Part shown: positions 16,494 to 25,357 of the stretch, one piece after another
How positions within the stretch are numbered: position 1 is the stretch's first letter
How the letters are laid out: each line of letters opens with the position of its first letter
DNA from: Bacteroidia bacterium
GTDB lineage: Bacteria > Bacteroidota > Bacteroidia > NS11-12g > UBA9320
Direction: 5' to 3'
DNA: 29,732 nucleotides
Assembly (NCBI GenBank): GCA_013042025.1
Contig: JABDQY010000167.1
Coordinates: forward strand, 1 to 29,732
Notes under the pieces: model-generated
The model's database searches: none
What the model saw: only the letters and a program-made list of their open reading frames with translations
What the model was told of the DNA's origin: nothing
Program-made: the position numbers and the translations under genes

Positions 16494-17237
16494 ATGGGTA
16501 AAAGCTATTTTGCATCAGATTTTCATTTAGGCGTTCCTAACTACGAGGAATCTCTTATTCGTGAGAAGAAAATTGTGCAATGGCTTGATTCAATAAAAGG
16601 TGATTGTAGCACTCTGTTTTTACTTGGAGATGTTTTTGATTTTTGGTATGAATACGATTCTGTAATACCAAGATATTTTACTCGTTTGTTAGGAAAATTA
16701 GCTGAGCTTTCTGATAGCGGTATTCACATATTTTTTTTCAAAGGAAACCACGATATGTGGACTTTCGATTATCTTGAAAAAGAAATTGGTGTAAACGTAA
16801 TTGACGAAGAATGGATTGGAGAAATTGATGGGAAAAAATTCTTTATCCATCATGGTGACGCCTTGTGGAAAGGGGAAACGATGTATAAACTTATTCGCAA
16901 AGTATTTAGGAGCAAAATTGGAATTTGGCTCTTTCATCGCCTACACCCTAATTTTGGAGTAGGACTAGCAAATTTTTTATCGCGAAAAAGTAGAAGAAAA
17001 AATTCAGTTATAGATCAAATTGAAATTCCTTTAGATAAAGAATATCAGTTTCAATTTGCTAAGAATTATTTAAAAGAAAATAACATAGATTATTTTGTTT
17101 TTGGACATCGTCATAATCCCATGGACATACCACTGCAAGATAATTCACGTTTAATAAATTTGGGAGATTGGGTTAGCCAATTCACCTATGCCGTTTTTGA
17201 TGGAAATGAGATGGAACTTAAAACATATCATACTTAG
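16494..17237 (+). CDS. lpxH: UDP-2,3-diacylglucosamine diphosphatase (LpxH-type metallophosphatase)
   Basis: The 247-residue protein carries all calcineurin-like phosphatase motifs in order: D9-x-H11 (SDFHLG), GDVFD with Asp46, GNHD at 84-87, His120 (HHGD) and GHRH at 204-207. The FDFWYEY segment after the second motif is typical of the LpxH branch. LpxH hydrolyses UDP-2,3-diacylglucosamine to lipid X in lipid A synthesis at the inner-membrane face; the Bacteroidota homologues carry this name by similarity. The start is the ATG at 16494, 49 nt from the divergent lipoprotein start. Its 3' end overlaps the next gene by about 32 nt. No perfect promoter box was seen; TAATATTG at 16478-16485 has one mismatch. 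Confidence 0.87.
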   Translation: MGKSYFASDFHLGVPNYEESLIREKKIVQWLDSIKGDCSTLFLLGDVFDFWYEYDSVIPRYFTRLLGKLAELSDSGIHIFFFKGNHDMWTFDYLEKEIGVNVIDEEWIGEIDGKKFFIHHGDALWKGETMYKLIRKVFRSKIGIWLFHRLHPNFGVGLANFLSRKSRRKNSVIDQIEIPLDKEYQFQFAKNYLKENNIDYFVFGHRHNPMDIPLQDNSRLINLGDWVSQFTYAVFDGNEMELKTYHT

Positions 17238-18003
17238 CACATTTGTAGCGTTTTCAAGCCTTGCAATAAAGGCCCAAGATACGTTAACACTATTAAATGT
17301 AAATGAGATTATCACTTTGTCTGTTGATGCCAAAGGGTACATCTTTCTTGCTGACAATTCTAACACGTTGTATAAAATTGATTCAAATGGCACGATATTG
17401 ACCAATGTTAACACAAAAGTTTTCGGAGAAATAGACAAAATAGATTGCACGAACCCCTTTGAAATTTACACCTATCATAAGGATCAAAACATCGTTGCTT
17501 TTTATGACAATATGTTAAACCTGAGAGGCAGTATTAGGCTTAACAGCTTATTAATCAACAACATTGGAGCCGTCTCAAGATCATACGATAACGGAGTTTG
17601 GATATATGATCTTTCCGAATATAAATTGATAAAGATAAACAAGGCTGGAGAAATCTTAAATTCTTCTTACAATCTGGTTAACGTATTGGATAATGAAATA
17701 AAGGTCTTTGATATTCAGGAAGTTGGGAATAGTGTTTTCCTAATTGATTCTACAATAGGGGTTCTAAAATTTGATCTTTTTGCAACCTATGATAAAACCT
17801 ATCATCTTGCTGGAATTCAATCAGCAATAATCAATAAACTTGGATTCACCGCGACGTTAGAAAACAACGTTTTAAAATATCAATTTTTGTCCTTAGACTA
17901 TGATGTTATTGAGCTTGATTTACCATCAGCTGGGGTTGTTGCTTATAACAACAATAGATTGTATTCCTTTCGTGGAAATTCTATAATCATCTTTGCAGAT
18001 TAA
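17206..18003 (+). CDS. Secreted propeller-like protein of unknown function
   Basis: I choose the ATG at 17206 (265 residues), because it leaves a short basic n-region (MRWNLKH) before the hydrophobic core and the cleavage site IKAQ. ATGs at 17188 and 17200 would only lengthen the n-region. The mature protein repeats units of roughly 40 residues with strands like GYIFLADNSNTLYKID and GVWIYDLSEYKLIKIN, as in NHL or six-bladed beta-propellers. No sorting domain or catalytic motif is visible, so it is probably periplasmic. The start lies inside the end of lpxH, in another frame, suggesting co-translation. I do not recognise the family. Confidence 0.75.
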   Translation: MRWNLKHIILSTFVAFSSLAIKAQDTLTLLNVNEIITLSVDAKGYIFLADNSNTLYKIDSNGTILTNVNTKVFGEIDKIDCTNPFEIYTYHKDQNIVAFYDNMLNLRGSIRLNSLLINNIGAVSRSYDNGVWIYDLSEYKLIKINKAGEILNSSYNLVNVLDNEIKVFDIQEVGNSVFLIDSTIGVLKFDLFATYDKTYHLAGIQSAIINKLGFTATLENNVLKYQFLSLDYDVIELDLPSAGVVAYNNNRLYSFRGNSIIIFAD

Positions 18004-18008
18004 AACAA

Positions 18009-18016
18009 TATTTTTG
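18009..18016 (+). promoter_or_regulatory. Possible -7 box upstream of prfA
   Basis: TATTTTTG is a perfect TAnnTTTG match. It implies a transcript start near 18022 and a leader of about 14 nt to the ATG at 18036. No well-spaced TTTG -33 box was found: TTTG at 17992-17995 is only 13 nt away. Confidence 0.35.
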
Positions 18017-18035
18017 TGCATAATAATCACAATTG

Positions 18036-19106
18036 ATGCTAGATAAACTTGAAGCCATACATGCACGCTATAAAGAAGTAGAATTATTGCTAAGTAGCCC
18101 TGAAGTTGCTTCAGATATGACTAAATTCACTAAGCTAAACAAGGAGTATAGCGATCTGAAGATAATAAATGAAAAGTACTTTGAATACAAAAACCTATTA
18201 AGCAATCTGTCTGAAGCTTCAGAAATTCTAGAGAACACCGAGGATGCCGAAATGAAGGAGATGGCGAAAGAAGAGTTTGAGGAGCTAACAAAAAATCGAG
18301 GTCCTCTTGAAGAAGAAATTAAATTTTTGCTAATACCTAAGGATCCTGAAGATGATAAAAATGCCATTATAGAAATAAGAGCTGGTGCTGGCGGAGATGA
18401 GGCCAGCCTTTTTGCTGGTGATTTATTTAGAATGTACTCCAAGTATTTCGACCAAAAGAAATGGAAATATGAAGTACTAAATACCACTGAAGGAACCGCT
18501 GGAGGTTACAAAGAAATTGTAGTGAAAATTGAGGGAAAAGAGATATTTGGTACCTTAAAATATGAAGCAGGTGTGCATCGTGTTCAACGTGTTCCTGACA
18601 CTGAAACACAGGGAAGAGTTCATACCTCCGCTGCAACCGTAGCTGTTTTGCCCGAGGTTGAGGAGGTTGATGTTCAAATCAATCCTGCCGACATTGAATT
18701 ACAAACTTCTCGTTCAGGAGGTGCGGGTGGTCAAAATGTAAACAAAGTGGAAACCAAAGTGCAATTGACTCATAAGCCAAGCGGAATTGTAGTAGTTTGC
18801 CAACAAGCTCGTTCTCAATTGGCTAATCGAGAACTCGCTATGGATATGCTTCGATCAAAACTTTACGACATTGAATTGGTAAAGCGTAATGGAGATATTG
18901 CTGCAAAACGAAAAACCATGGTATCAACAGGTGATCGATCTGCCAAAATTAGAACATATAACTATCCTCAGGGAAGAGTAACCGACCATCGTATAAACCT
19001 GACACTCTACAACTTGTCGGCAGTGATGAACGGCGACATTGATGAAATCATAAGTCAGCTAAAGATGGCTGAAAATATGGAGAAATTGAAGGTTGGAGGA
19101 ATATAA
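18036..19106 (+). CDS. prfA: Peptide chain release factor 1
   Basis: The 356-residue length is normal. RF1 recognises UAA and UAG in the ribosomal A site and triggers peptide release. The stop-codon recognition tripeptide is P-D-T at residues 187-189, in the RVPDTETQGR context; RF1 has PxT where RF2 has SPF. The catalytic GGQ is at 231-233 within SRSGGAGGQNVNK. I start at the ATG (18036); the in-frame TTG directly before it is not needed. The gene follows the secreted propeller-like protein after 32 nt and may also have its own promoter. Confidence 0.98.
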   Translation: MLDKLEAIHARYKEVELLLSSPEVASDMTKFTKLNKEYSDLKIINEKYFEYKNLLSNLSEASEILENTEDAEMKEMAKEEFEELTKNRGPLEEEIKFLLIPKDPEDDKNAIIEIRAGAGGDEASLFAGDLFRMYSKYFDQKKWKYEVLNTTEGTAGGYKEIVVKIEGKEIFGTLKYEAGVHRVQRVPDTETQGRVHTSAATVAVLPEVEEVDVQINPADIELQTSRSGGAGGQNVNKVETKVQLTHKPSGIVVVCQQARSQLANRELAMDMLRSKLYDIELVKRNGDIAAKRKTMVSTGDRSAKIRTYNYPQGRVTDHRINLTLYNLSAVMNGDIDEIISQLKMAENMEKLKVGGI

Positions 19107-19139
19107 ATAACCACTGTTTATATGTTGTTGGAACTCTCA

Positions 19140-19161
19140 TTTACACCTTGGCAAATGTAAA
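19140..19161. promoter_or_regulatory. Inverted repeat in the glnN promoter, possible operator
   Basis: TTTACA (19140-19145) and TGTAAA (19156-19161) form a 6-bp inverted repeat with a 10-nt spacer that contains the -33 TTG of the glnN promoter. The position suits a repressor or nitrogen regulator, but short AT-rich repeats arise by chance. Confidence 0.3.
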
Positions 19162-19181
19162 ATGTTGTTAATCTATTTTTG
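19148..19181 (+). promoter_or_regulatory. Promoter of the type III glutamine synthetase gene
   Basis: TTG (19148-19150), a 23-nt spacer and a perfect TATTTTTG -7 box (19174-19181) fit the Bacteroidota pattern. The transcript should begin near 19188. An AGGAA stretch (19195-19199) lies at a reasonable distance before the ATG at 19205, one of the few purine-rich leaders in the window. Confidence 0.5.
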
Positions 19182-19204
19182 ACCTAATCATATTAGGAAA
19201 TAGA

Positions 19205-21367
19205 ATGAGATTCGACGCTATAAAAGCTGCCCAAAACCGAAAAGTCCACAAGGTAAAAACTGCAGAAACACCGATTCCAGAATTGTACGGTTCCAATGTC
19301 TTTAGTGATGAGGTAATGAAAAACATTTTAAGTAAGGAAGCTTATAAATCTGTTAATTCGTCTATAAAGGAAGGGAAATCCATTAATCGTGAGATGGCAT
19401 CTCACGTTGCTGCAGGATTGAAACGTTGGGCTTTGGACAAAGGTGCTACTCACTACACGCATTGGTTTCAGCCATTAACAGGTTCTACAGCAGAAAAACA
19501 TGACTCGTTCTATGATCCTGACAATGGTAAAGCTATTGAAAAGTTTTCAGCAGAAAATCTTGTTCAGCAAGAACCAGATGCATCAAGTCTTCCAAATGGG
19601 GGACTTCGAAATACTTTCGAAGCAAGAGGCTATACTGCATGGGACCCTTCTTCTCCAGCTTTTATATATGAAAACACGTCTGGGAAAACACTTTGTATCC
19701 CAACTGTATTTGTATCATACAACGGCGAAGCTTTAGACTATAAGGCTCCGCTCTTGAAATCGATAAATTTTGTTGACAAAGCTGCAACCGCTGTTTGCAA
19801 ATATTTCGATACAAAAATTACATCTTGTAAAGCGTCTCTTGGGATCGAACAAGAATACTTCTTAGTTGACGAAGCCTTATTCAATGCTCGTCCCGATTTG
19901 ATGTTGTGTGGAAGAACATTAATTGGCCATGCTCCTGCAAAGGGACAACAGATGGATGATCATTATTTTGGGTCTATTCCAGACAGAGTATTCAACTACA
20001 TGTATGATTTTGAGTTGGAAGCAATTAAGCTGGGTATCCCTCTTAAAACTAGACATAATGAAGTTGCACCAGGGCAATATGAATGTGCTCCTATGTTTGA
20101 AGATGTAAACTTAGCAATAGATCACAATCTTTTACTAATGGATCTTATGGATGAAGTTGCTCGTAAGCATGGTTTCAGAGTTCTGTTTCATGAAAAACCA
20201 TTTGCTGGTATTAACGGGTCAGGCAAGCATAACAATTGGTCATTAATTACAAATACAGGAATCAATTTATTGTCTCCAGGTAAAGATCCAGATTCTAATC
20301 TTCTGTTCCTAACTATTTTTATAAATACCATCAAGGCGGTTAAAGATAATGCTGACATTATTCGTGCTAGTATTGCTTCTGCATCCAATGACCACCGGCT
20401 TGGGGCTAACGAAGCACCTCCAGCAATAATTTCGGTATTTGTAGGTTCAACACTAACCAAGGTTCTTAAAGCTTTCGAGCAAGACAAGAAATCTGGAACT
20501 GACGGTAAAGAACGCTCTATAAACATTGATAAAATTCCTGAAATATTAGCTGACAATACGGATAGAAATAGAACTTCTCCTTTTGCTTTTACAGGAAATA
20601 AGTTTGAACTAAGAGCTGTTGGTTCTACTTCAAATTCTGCACAACCAATGACCGTGCTTAATTCTGCAGTTGCAAATCAGTTGTTAGAATTTAAAGATAA
20701 AGTAGATGCAAGAATTAAGAAGGGGACTTCAAAAAAACAAGCGATTGTTGCGGAGTTAAAAGTTGCTTTGAAGGCCTCAAAAAACATTTTGTTTGAGGGC
20801 AATAACTACAGTGATGATTGGGCGAAAGAAGCAGAGAAAAGAGGTTTAAGTAACATTAAAAACACACCAGAATCTCTCAAAGCTTATGTAAGTGCTCAAG
20901 CTATGAAAACCTTTGTGAATCATGGAATTTTTACGAAGGAAGAATTACACGCTCGTCTTGAAATTATGTTTGAAGAATACGTTAAAAAAATACAAATTGA
21001 AGGACGTGTTCTTGCTGATTTAGTTTACACGTATGTACTACCATCGGCTATAACATACTTATCTACGCTAGCGAGCAATGTCAAGGTGTTGAATGATGTT
21101 AATCTGAAAGCTGGAAAAGCTCAACATGAGCTAATAAAATCAATTTCAGATTATATTGATGACGCGAAAAAGCAAACTGACAAAATGATTGAGTCAAGAA
21201 AAAAAGCAAATAAAATGGCTGATAGTCAAAAAATGGCTGTCGCATATCATCACAATGTGAAGGAGTCGTTTGACAACATTCGTCGTAACGTGGATAAATT
21301 AGAACAGCTTGTTAATGACAAGCTATGGCAATTACCAAAGTACAGAGAACTACTGTTTATTAAGTAG
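19205..21367 (+). CDS. glnN: Glutamine synthetase type III
   Basis: The 720 residues match GSIII, which is far longer than GSI (about 450-470) and is common in Bacteroidota. It forms glutamine from glutamate and ammonia with ATP, the main route of ammonium assimilation. Catalytic-core signatures are visible: GIEQEYFLVD (glutamate/metal loop, about residue 214), NEVAPGQYE, then GINGSGKHNNWSL (about 335-348) and NRTSPFAF followed by KFELRAVGS. The charged, helical C-terminal region (about 600-720) is the GSIII-specific tail. The gene is flanked by its own promoter and a weak hairpin, so it is probably a single-gene unit. Confidence 0.97.
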   Translation: MRFDAIKAAQNRKVHKVKTAETPIPELYGSNVFSDEVMKNILSKEAYKSVNSSIKEGKSINREMASHVAAGLKRWALDKGATHYTHWFQPLTGSTAEKHDSFYDPDNGKAIEKFSAENLVQQEPDASSLPNGGLRNTFEARGYTAWDPSSPAFIYENTSGKTLCIPTVFVSYNGEALDYKAPLLKSINFVDKAATAVCKYFDTKITSCKASLGIEQEYFLVDEALFNARPDLMLCGRTLIGHAPAKGQQMDDHYFGSIPDRVFNYMYDFELEAIKLGIPLKTRHNEVAPGQYECAPMFEDVNLAIDHNLLLMDLMDEVARKHGFRVLFHEKPFAGINGSGKHNNWSLITNTGINLLSPGKDPDSNLLFLTIFINTIKAVKDNADIIRASIASASNDHRLGANEAPPAIISVFVGSTLTKVLKAFEQDKKSGTDGKERSINIDKIPEILADNTDRNRTSPFAFTGNKFELRAVGSTSNSAQPMTVLNSAVANQLLEFKDKVDARIKKGTSKKQAIVAELKVALKASKNILFEGNNYSDDWAKEAEKRGLSNIKNTPESLKAYVSAQAMKTFVNHGIFTKEELHARLEIMFEEYVKKIQIEGRVLADLVYTYVLPSAITYLSTLASNVKVLNDVNLKAGKAQHELIKSISDYIDDAKKQTDKMIESRKKANKMADSQKMAVAYHHNVKESFDNIRRNVDKLEQLVNDKLWQLPKYRELLFIK

Positions 21368-21420
21368 TCCATCGAATTATTATTTAGAAAACTTATTCAT
21401 TACCAGCATTTAACGCTGTT

Positions 21421-21442
21421 TAAAAGTAATTCTAAACTTTTA
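21421..21442 (+). terminator. Weak terminator-like hairpin after glnN
   Basis: TAAAAGT (21421-21427) pairs with ACTTTTA (21436-21442) around 8 nt, followed by TTTGCTTTT. A second small hairpin, CAGC/GCTG (21404-21407/21415-21418), lies just before. Both are weak, but this 123-nt gap holds nothing better to end the glnN transcript. Confidence 0.35.
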
Positions 21443-21474
21443 TTTGCTTTTAGGTACAGAATATTTGATTTTTG
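21443..21474 (+). promoter_or_regulatory. Probable promoter of the PorE-like gene
   Basis: TTTG (21443-21446), a 20-nt spacer and GATTTTTG (21467-21474) match the Bacteroidota promoter with one mismatch (G for the first T). The predicted transcript start is near 21481, about 10 nt before the ATG at 21491. Confidence 0.4.
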
Positions 21475-21490
21475 ACGTTTATTACACGAA

Positions 21491-24082
21491 ATGCATTTGA
21501 AAAATAAATACTCTACAAAGCTTATAGCATTCCTTCTACTTGTTAGCATTTTTTATTCCTGTGGTGGCCCAACCATGAAAAAAGCGGATGAGGCAATGAC
21601 TAAAAAAGAATTTGCAGTTGCTGCTGATATTTATGACCAAATTGCGTCTTCATCGTCTTCAACTAAAGAAGACAAGCAAACAGCAGCCTTTCGCGGAGCC
21701 GAAAGTTATCGCTTAATTCACGAGTCTAAGTCTGCACTTAAACTTTACAACAAGGCCATTAAATATGGTGCAAAAGATCCAATAGTTCTTTACAGACTTG
21801 CTCAAATGCACAAGCAAAATGGACAATACCAAGAGGCAATAGAAGCATTTAAGAAGTATCAAAAAGAAGTTCCGAGTGATGAACGAATAGAACCTATGAT
21901 CAAAGGTTGCGAAGCAGCTTTAACATGGAAAGAAGAACCAACCCGTTACACAATAAACAGTTTTAAACCAGCAAATGACAAAGCAGCGGATGATTTTTCG
22001 CCGATGTGGGCAGATAGAAAGAAAAAAGTAATTGTTTTTACATCGGATAGAGAAGATGGAACAAGCAAAGAGATTTATAATACAACAGCTAGAAAACATA
22101 CCGATCTTTGGCAAGTTAAATTAGAAGGTAGTCGTGGTAAAGTAAAATGGTCGAAGCCTTCTATTGTCGAAGGTCTTAACACTAAATACAATGATGGGGT
22201 TGTTGCATTCAATTCTAGAATGTCTAAGATGTATGTTACACAATGTAATGGAGAAAACGGAAAAGAGAAAAACTGTAAAATATATGAAGCTAGAAAAGTA
22301 GGTAAGGGCTGGGAGATGAGTCCTGAACCACTTGACTTTTGTAAAGATGGAGGTGGACAAAAATGGAATTATGGTCACCCTGTTCTAGCAGACAAGGACA
22401 AGACAATGTATTTCGCTTCAGACCGTCCAGGAGGTTATGGAGATACCTTAGGTTTAGAGAAAACAAAGGATATTTGGATGGTTACATATGTTAGACGAGG
22501 CAGAACATGGAGTGAACCTGTAAATTTAGGGCCGTCAATAAATACAGAAGGAAATGAAATGTTCCCATATGTGCATACCGATGGAAGCATGTATTTTGCT
22601 TCTGATGGACATCCAGGGATTGGAGGTCTTGACATATTTGAAACTGTTAAGAATGGAGATGGTCCAACTGACTGGAACGTTCCTAGAAACATGAAGAGCC
22701 CCATTAATTCTCAAGGAGATGATTTTGGAATAATCATGGAACCTACTAAGGAACACGGGTTTTTCACCTCAAATAGAAAGAAAAATCAAGATGATATTTA
22801 TGAGTTCAACATGGAACCCATTGTGTGTACTTTAAAAGGTCAAGTAACGGATTGTGATAGTGGAACAGCCATTGTTGATGCTCTTGTATTAATTAGCAAC
22901 AATATAGATTCAAATAAAATTAGACTTAGGACAGACGATAAAGGATATTACGAAACCAGTATCACTATTAATACAGAATACACAATTGAAGTATCAAAAC
23001 GTTCTGCATATTACTATGATGCTAAACCTCAATATGTTTCTACAATGGGAGTTGAGAACTCTATTGATTGTCAGCATATAAAAGATTTTTGTATGAAAAA
23101 CACATGTAATGATGTGTTTGTTCTTCCAATTTACTACGATTTAGACAAAGCATTTATTAGATCTGATGCTAAACCTATTTTGGATGATTTGATTAATACT
23201 TTACAAAAATATCCGAGAATGGCTGTTGAACTTGGTTCACATACAGACTGTAGAGCAAGTTATGAATATAACCGTGAACTTTCTCAACGAAGAGCAGATT
23301 CTGCAATAGCATACTTAATTGAAAAAGGAAGATTAAATCCTTTTAGATTAGAAGCTAGAGGTTATGGAGAATCTCAATTAGTAAATCATTGTTCATGTGA
23401 GGGTGCCGATGTTACTCCTTGTACAGAAGAAGAGCATCAAAAAAATAGAAGAACAACAGTAAAAGTAGTTAATTGTAACTTCGATGTCTTATCTATTGGT
23501 GTGGATTATAAAATGAGAAATGACCAAGCTTTAGATGGAAAAGGCTCAATATACAGTCCTTATTTACTTGAAAAACAACGAGCGTACTTAATAGAAACTA
23601 AAGGTAACATTGATAGCTTCTTAAGAGCTCGTGAAATGGAAGATAGTATGCTATTAGTTCAAAAAGAAGAGCAAGAACTTTTAGCTAAATATGATTTCAT
23701 TCCATTACAAAAATCAAGAGACAAGTACTATATATATGGCTACCTTGGTCGTAAAAAAGTTAAATTTATGTACAATGGTGAAGAAAGAAGAACTTTAATT
23801 CCGCAAGAAATGGTTGTTCAATTGTTAGATAATAAGACAATAACGGTTGATGACTTTAGGAATTCAAATCAAAAGATAAAACTGCCAAACGGTGTTAAGG
23901 TGTTTAGTACGTCATTCACAATTCCAGAACTGAAAATTGAGGACAAGGTTTACACCAAAGTGAAATGTAAAATGATTACAACAAGCAGACAAGCCGTTTT
24001 AGGTTTCAATATATTTGATAAAGAGTATGTAGATTTTGAGATCAAAGACGACAAAATCTGGTTACTCAAAGACGAAGATTAA
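21491..24082 (+). CDS. PorE-like OmpA-family lipoprotein with a C-terminal extension
   Basis: The 863-residue protein has a lipoprotein signal (lipid Cys about residue 24, FYSC). Domains follow in order: TPR-like helices (30-145), PD40/WD40-like propeller (165-440; blades with FTSDR, YFASDRPGG, YFASDGHPG and FFTSNRK), CarboxypepD_reg-like beta-sandwich (447-530) and OmpA C-terminal domain (542-660). In the OmpA domain Asp586 and Arg601 are the expected peptidoglycan-contact residues. This order is that of PorE, a T9SS-associated outer-membrane lipoprotein of Porphyromonas gingivalis. A role in anchoring T9SS to peptidoglycan is plausible but not proven, since Bacteroidota carry several such paralogues. 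Residues 745-860 look like an inactive retropepsin fold, making the protein about 190 residues longer than PorE. Confidence 0.85.
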   Translation: MHLKNKYSTKLIAFLLLVSIFYSCGGPTMKKADEAMTKKEFAVAADIYDQIASSSSSTKEDKQTAAFRGAESYRLIHESKSALKLYNKAIKYGAKDPIVLYRLAQMHKQNGQYQEAIEAFKKYQKEVPSDERIEPMIKGCEAALTWKEEPTRYTINSFKPANDKAADDFSPMWADRKKKVIVFTSDREDGTSKEIYNTTARKHTDLWQVKLEGSRGKVKWSKPSIVEGLNTKYNDGVVAFNSRMSKMYVTQCNGENGKEKNCKIYEARKVGKGWEMSPEPLDFCKDGGGQKWNYGHPVLADKDKTMYFASDRPGGYGDTLGLEKTKDIWMVTYVRRGRTWSEPVNLGPSINTEGNEMFPYVHTDGSMYFASDGHPGIGGLDIFETVKNGDGPTDWNVPRNMKSPINSQGDDFGIIMEPTKEHGFFTSNRKKNQDDIYEFNMEPIVCTLKGQVTDCDSGTAIVDALVLISNNIDSNKIRLRTDDKGYYETSITINTEYTIEVSKRSAYYYDAKPQYVSTMGVENSIDCQHIKDFCMKNTCNDVFVLPIYYDLDKAFIRSDAKPILDDLINTLQKYPRMAVELGSHTDCRASYEYNRELSQRRADSAIAYLIEKGRLNPFRLEARGYGESQLVNHCSCEGADVTPCTEEEHQKNRRTTVKVVNCNFDVLSIGVDYKMRNDQALDGKGSIYSPYLLEKQRAYLIETKGNIDSFLRAREMEDSMLLVQKEEQELLAKYDFIPLQKSRDKYYIYGYLGRKKVKFMYNGEERRTLIPQEMVVQLLDNKTITVDDFRNSNQKIKLPNGVKVFSTSFTIPELKIEDKVYTKVKCKMITTSRQAVLGFNIFDKEYVDFEIKDDKIWLLKDED

Positions 24083-24098
24083 TTTCAATATTAGAAAT

Positions 24099-25253
24099 TT
24101 GAGCAGATACGAGAAAAGAGGAGTTTCGTCGCAAAAAGAAGACGTACACAAGGCCATATCCAACGTAGATAAAGGAATTTTTCCAAATGCATTTTGTAAA
24201 ATAGTTGAGGATGTAATCGGTGGAGATAAAGACTATTGTAATATTGTACATGCAGATGGTGCAGGAACAAAATCATCTTTAGCTTATCTATATTGGAAAG
24301 AGACTGGAGATGTTTCAGTATGGCGTGGCATTGCCCAAGATGCTATAGTAATGAACTTAGATGACATTATTTGCACGGGTGCTACAGGGCCGTTTTTACT
24401 TTCAAACACAATAGGACGAAATAAGCATCTAATTCCTGGTGAAGTTATTAAGGAAATAATTGAGGGATTTGAGGAGTGCATTGATAATCTAGCTCAATTT
24501 GGGGTTGATATTAAATTCACTGGAGGTGAAACAGCAGACGTTGGCGATTTAGTGAAAACCTTAATTGTTGATAGTACAGTAGCTTGTAGACCCAAAATTG
24601 AGAACATACTTGAGGTTGATATTCAAGACCAAGACGTTATTGTTGCCTTTTCTTCTTCTGGACAAGCAACATATGAGACTTCATACAACTCCGGTATTGG
24701 CTCAAACGGGCTCACCTCGGGGAGACACGATCTGCTTGACCATTCATATTATGCAAAATATCCCGAAACCTTTGATAACAATACAGATGAAGAATATATT
24801 TATTCTGGAAAGTTTAAATTAACAGATTCTTTAAAAGATACTCCTTTAGACATAGGTAAGGCATTGCTATCTCCAACCAGAACTTATGCTCCAATCTTAA
24901 AAGAAATATTTTCCAACAATAGCTTAAAATCCACAATTAATGGGATTATTCATTGTACTGGTGGTGCTCAAACTAAAGTAATGAAGTTTTTAGATAAGTC
25001 TCTTTTTATTAATAAAACGGACATGCTAAGTATTCCTCCTTTGTTTAAAACCATACAGGAAACTACCGAAACTTCAGAAAAAGAAATGTACGAGGTATTT
25101 AATATGGGTCATCGTTTGGAAATCTATTGTCCCGCTTCAAGTGCTTCTGAACTAATTGATATTGCAGCTAAGTATAACATTGAAGCGAAAGTAATTGGTA
25201 CGTGCATCAAATCTGAGAAACCGAGGTTAGAAATTCAAGGGATTGGTTACTAG
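24099..25253 (+). CDS. purM: Phosphoribosylformylglycinamidine cyclo-ligase (AIR synthetase)
   Basis: It forms aminoimidazole ribotide from FGAM with ATP in purine synthesis. Family features include RYEKRGVSSQKEDVH at the N-terminus, HADGAGTKSS (about residues 52-61), IAQDAIVMNLDDI and FTGGETADVGD. This is the longer PurM form common in Bacteroidota (384 residues here against about 345 in E. coli). No ATG precedes the conserved RYEKRG. The TTG at 24099 gives MSRYEKRG, the expected family start, and lies 16 nt after the PorE-like stop. A TTG further upstream at 24036 would add 21 unrelated residues and overlap that gene. It is probably co-transcribed with the PorE-like gene. Confidence 0.93.
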   Translation: MSRYEKRGVSSQKEDVHKAISNVDKGIFPNAFCKIVEDVIGGDKDYCNIVHADGAGTKSSLAYLYWKETGDVSVWRGIAQDAIVMNLDDIICTGATGPFLLSNTIGRNKHLIPGEVIKEIIEGFEECIDNLAQFGVDIKFTGGETADVGDLVKTLIVDSTVACRPKIENILEVDIQDQDVIVAFSSSGQATYETSYNSGIGSNGLTSGRHDLLDHSYYAKYPETFDNNTDEEYIYSGKFKLTDSLKDTPLDIGKALLSPTRTYAPILKEIFSNNSLKSTINGIIHCTGGAQTKVMKFLDKSLFINKTDMLSIPPLFKTIQETTETSEKEMYEVFNMGHRLEIYCPASSASELIDIAAKYNIEAKVIGTCIKSEKPRLEIQGIGY

Positions 25254-25320
25254 TTAATTCGGTAGTTTAATACCTTTCTGTCATTTTTTTGTGAATAAGA
25301 TATATTGTTTAAAGATTAAC

Positions 25321-25328
25321 TATATTTG
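25321..25328 (+). promoter_or_regulatory. -7 box of the Omp28-like gene
   Basis: TATATTTG is a perfect TAnnTTTG match, predicting a start near 25335 and a leader of about 23 nt to the ATG at 25358. The nearest TTTG (25288-25291) is 29 nt upstream, too far for a standard -33 box, so the promoter may be weak or activator-dependent. Confidence 0.4.
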
Positions 25329-25357
25329 AAATCCTAAATTTATATAACAATTAGAAA

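Noticed and set aside
18068..18487. 139-codon open frame on the minus strand opposite prfA
   Set aside because: It is rich in Ser/Phe/Leu, the composition of an antisense reading of a charged gene, and lies wholly inside the certain prfA coding region.
19101..19123. ATATAAA/TTTATAT hairpin at the end of prfA
   Set aside because: It is pure A/T, overlaps the stop codon and has no T-tract; repeats like this are expected by chance in AT-rich DNA.
20188..20556. 122-codon open frame on the minus strand opposite glnN
   Set aside because: It lies inside the conserved catalytic core of GSIII and has no recognisable domain, so it is an antisense shadow.
23103..23500. Possibility that the PorE-like protein is a simple OmpA porin
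   Set aside because: There is no N-terminal beta-barrel; TPR, propeller and CarboxypepD_reg-like regions precede the OmpA domain, and the protein has a lipoprotein signal.
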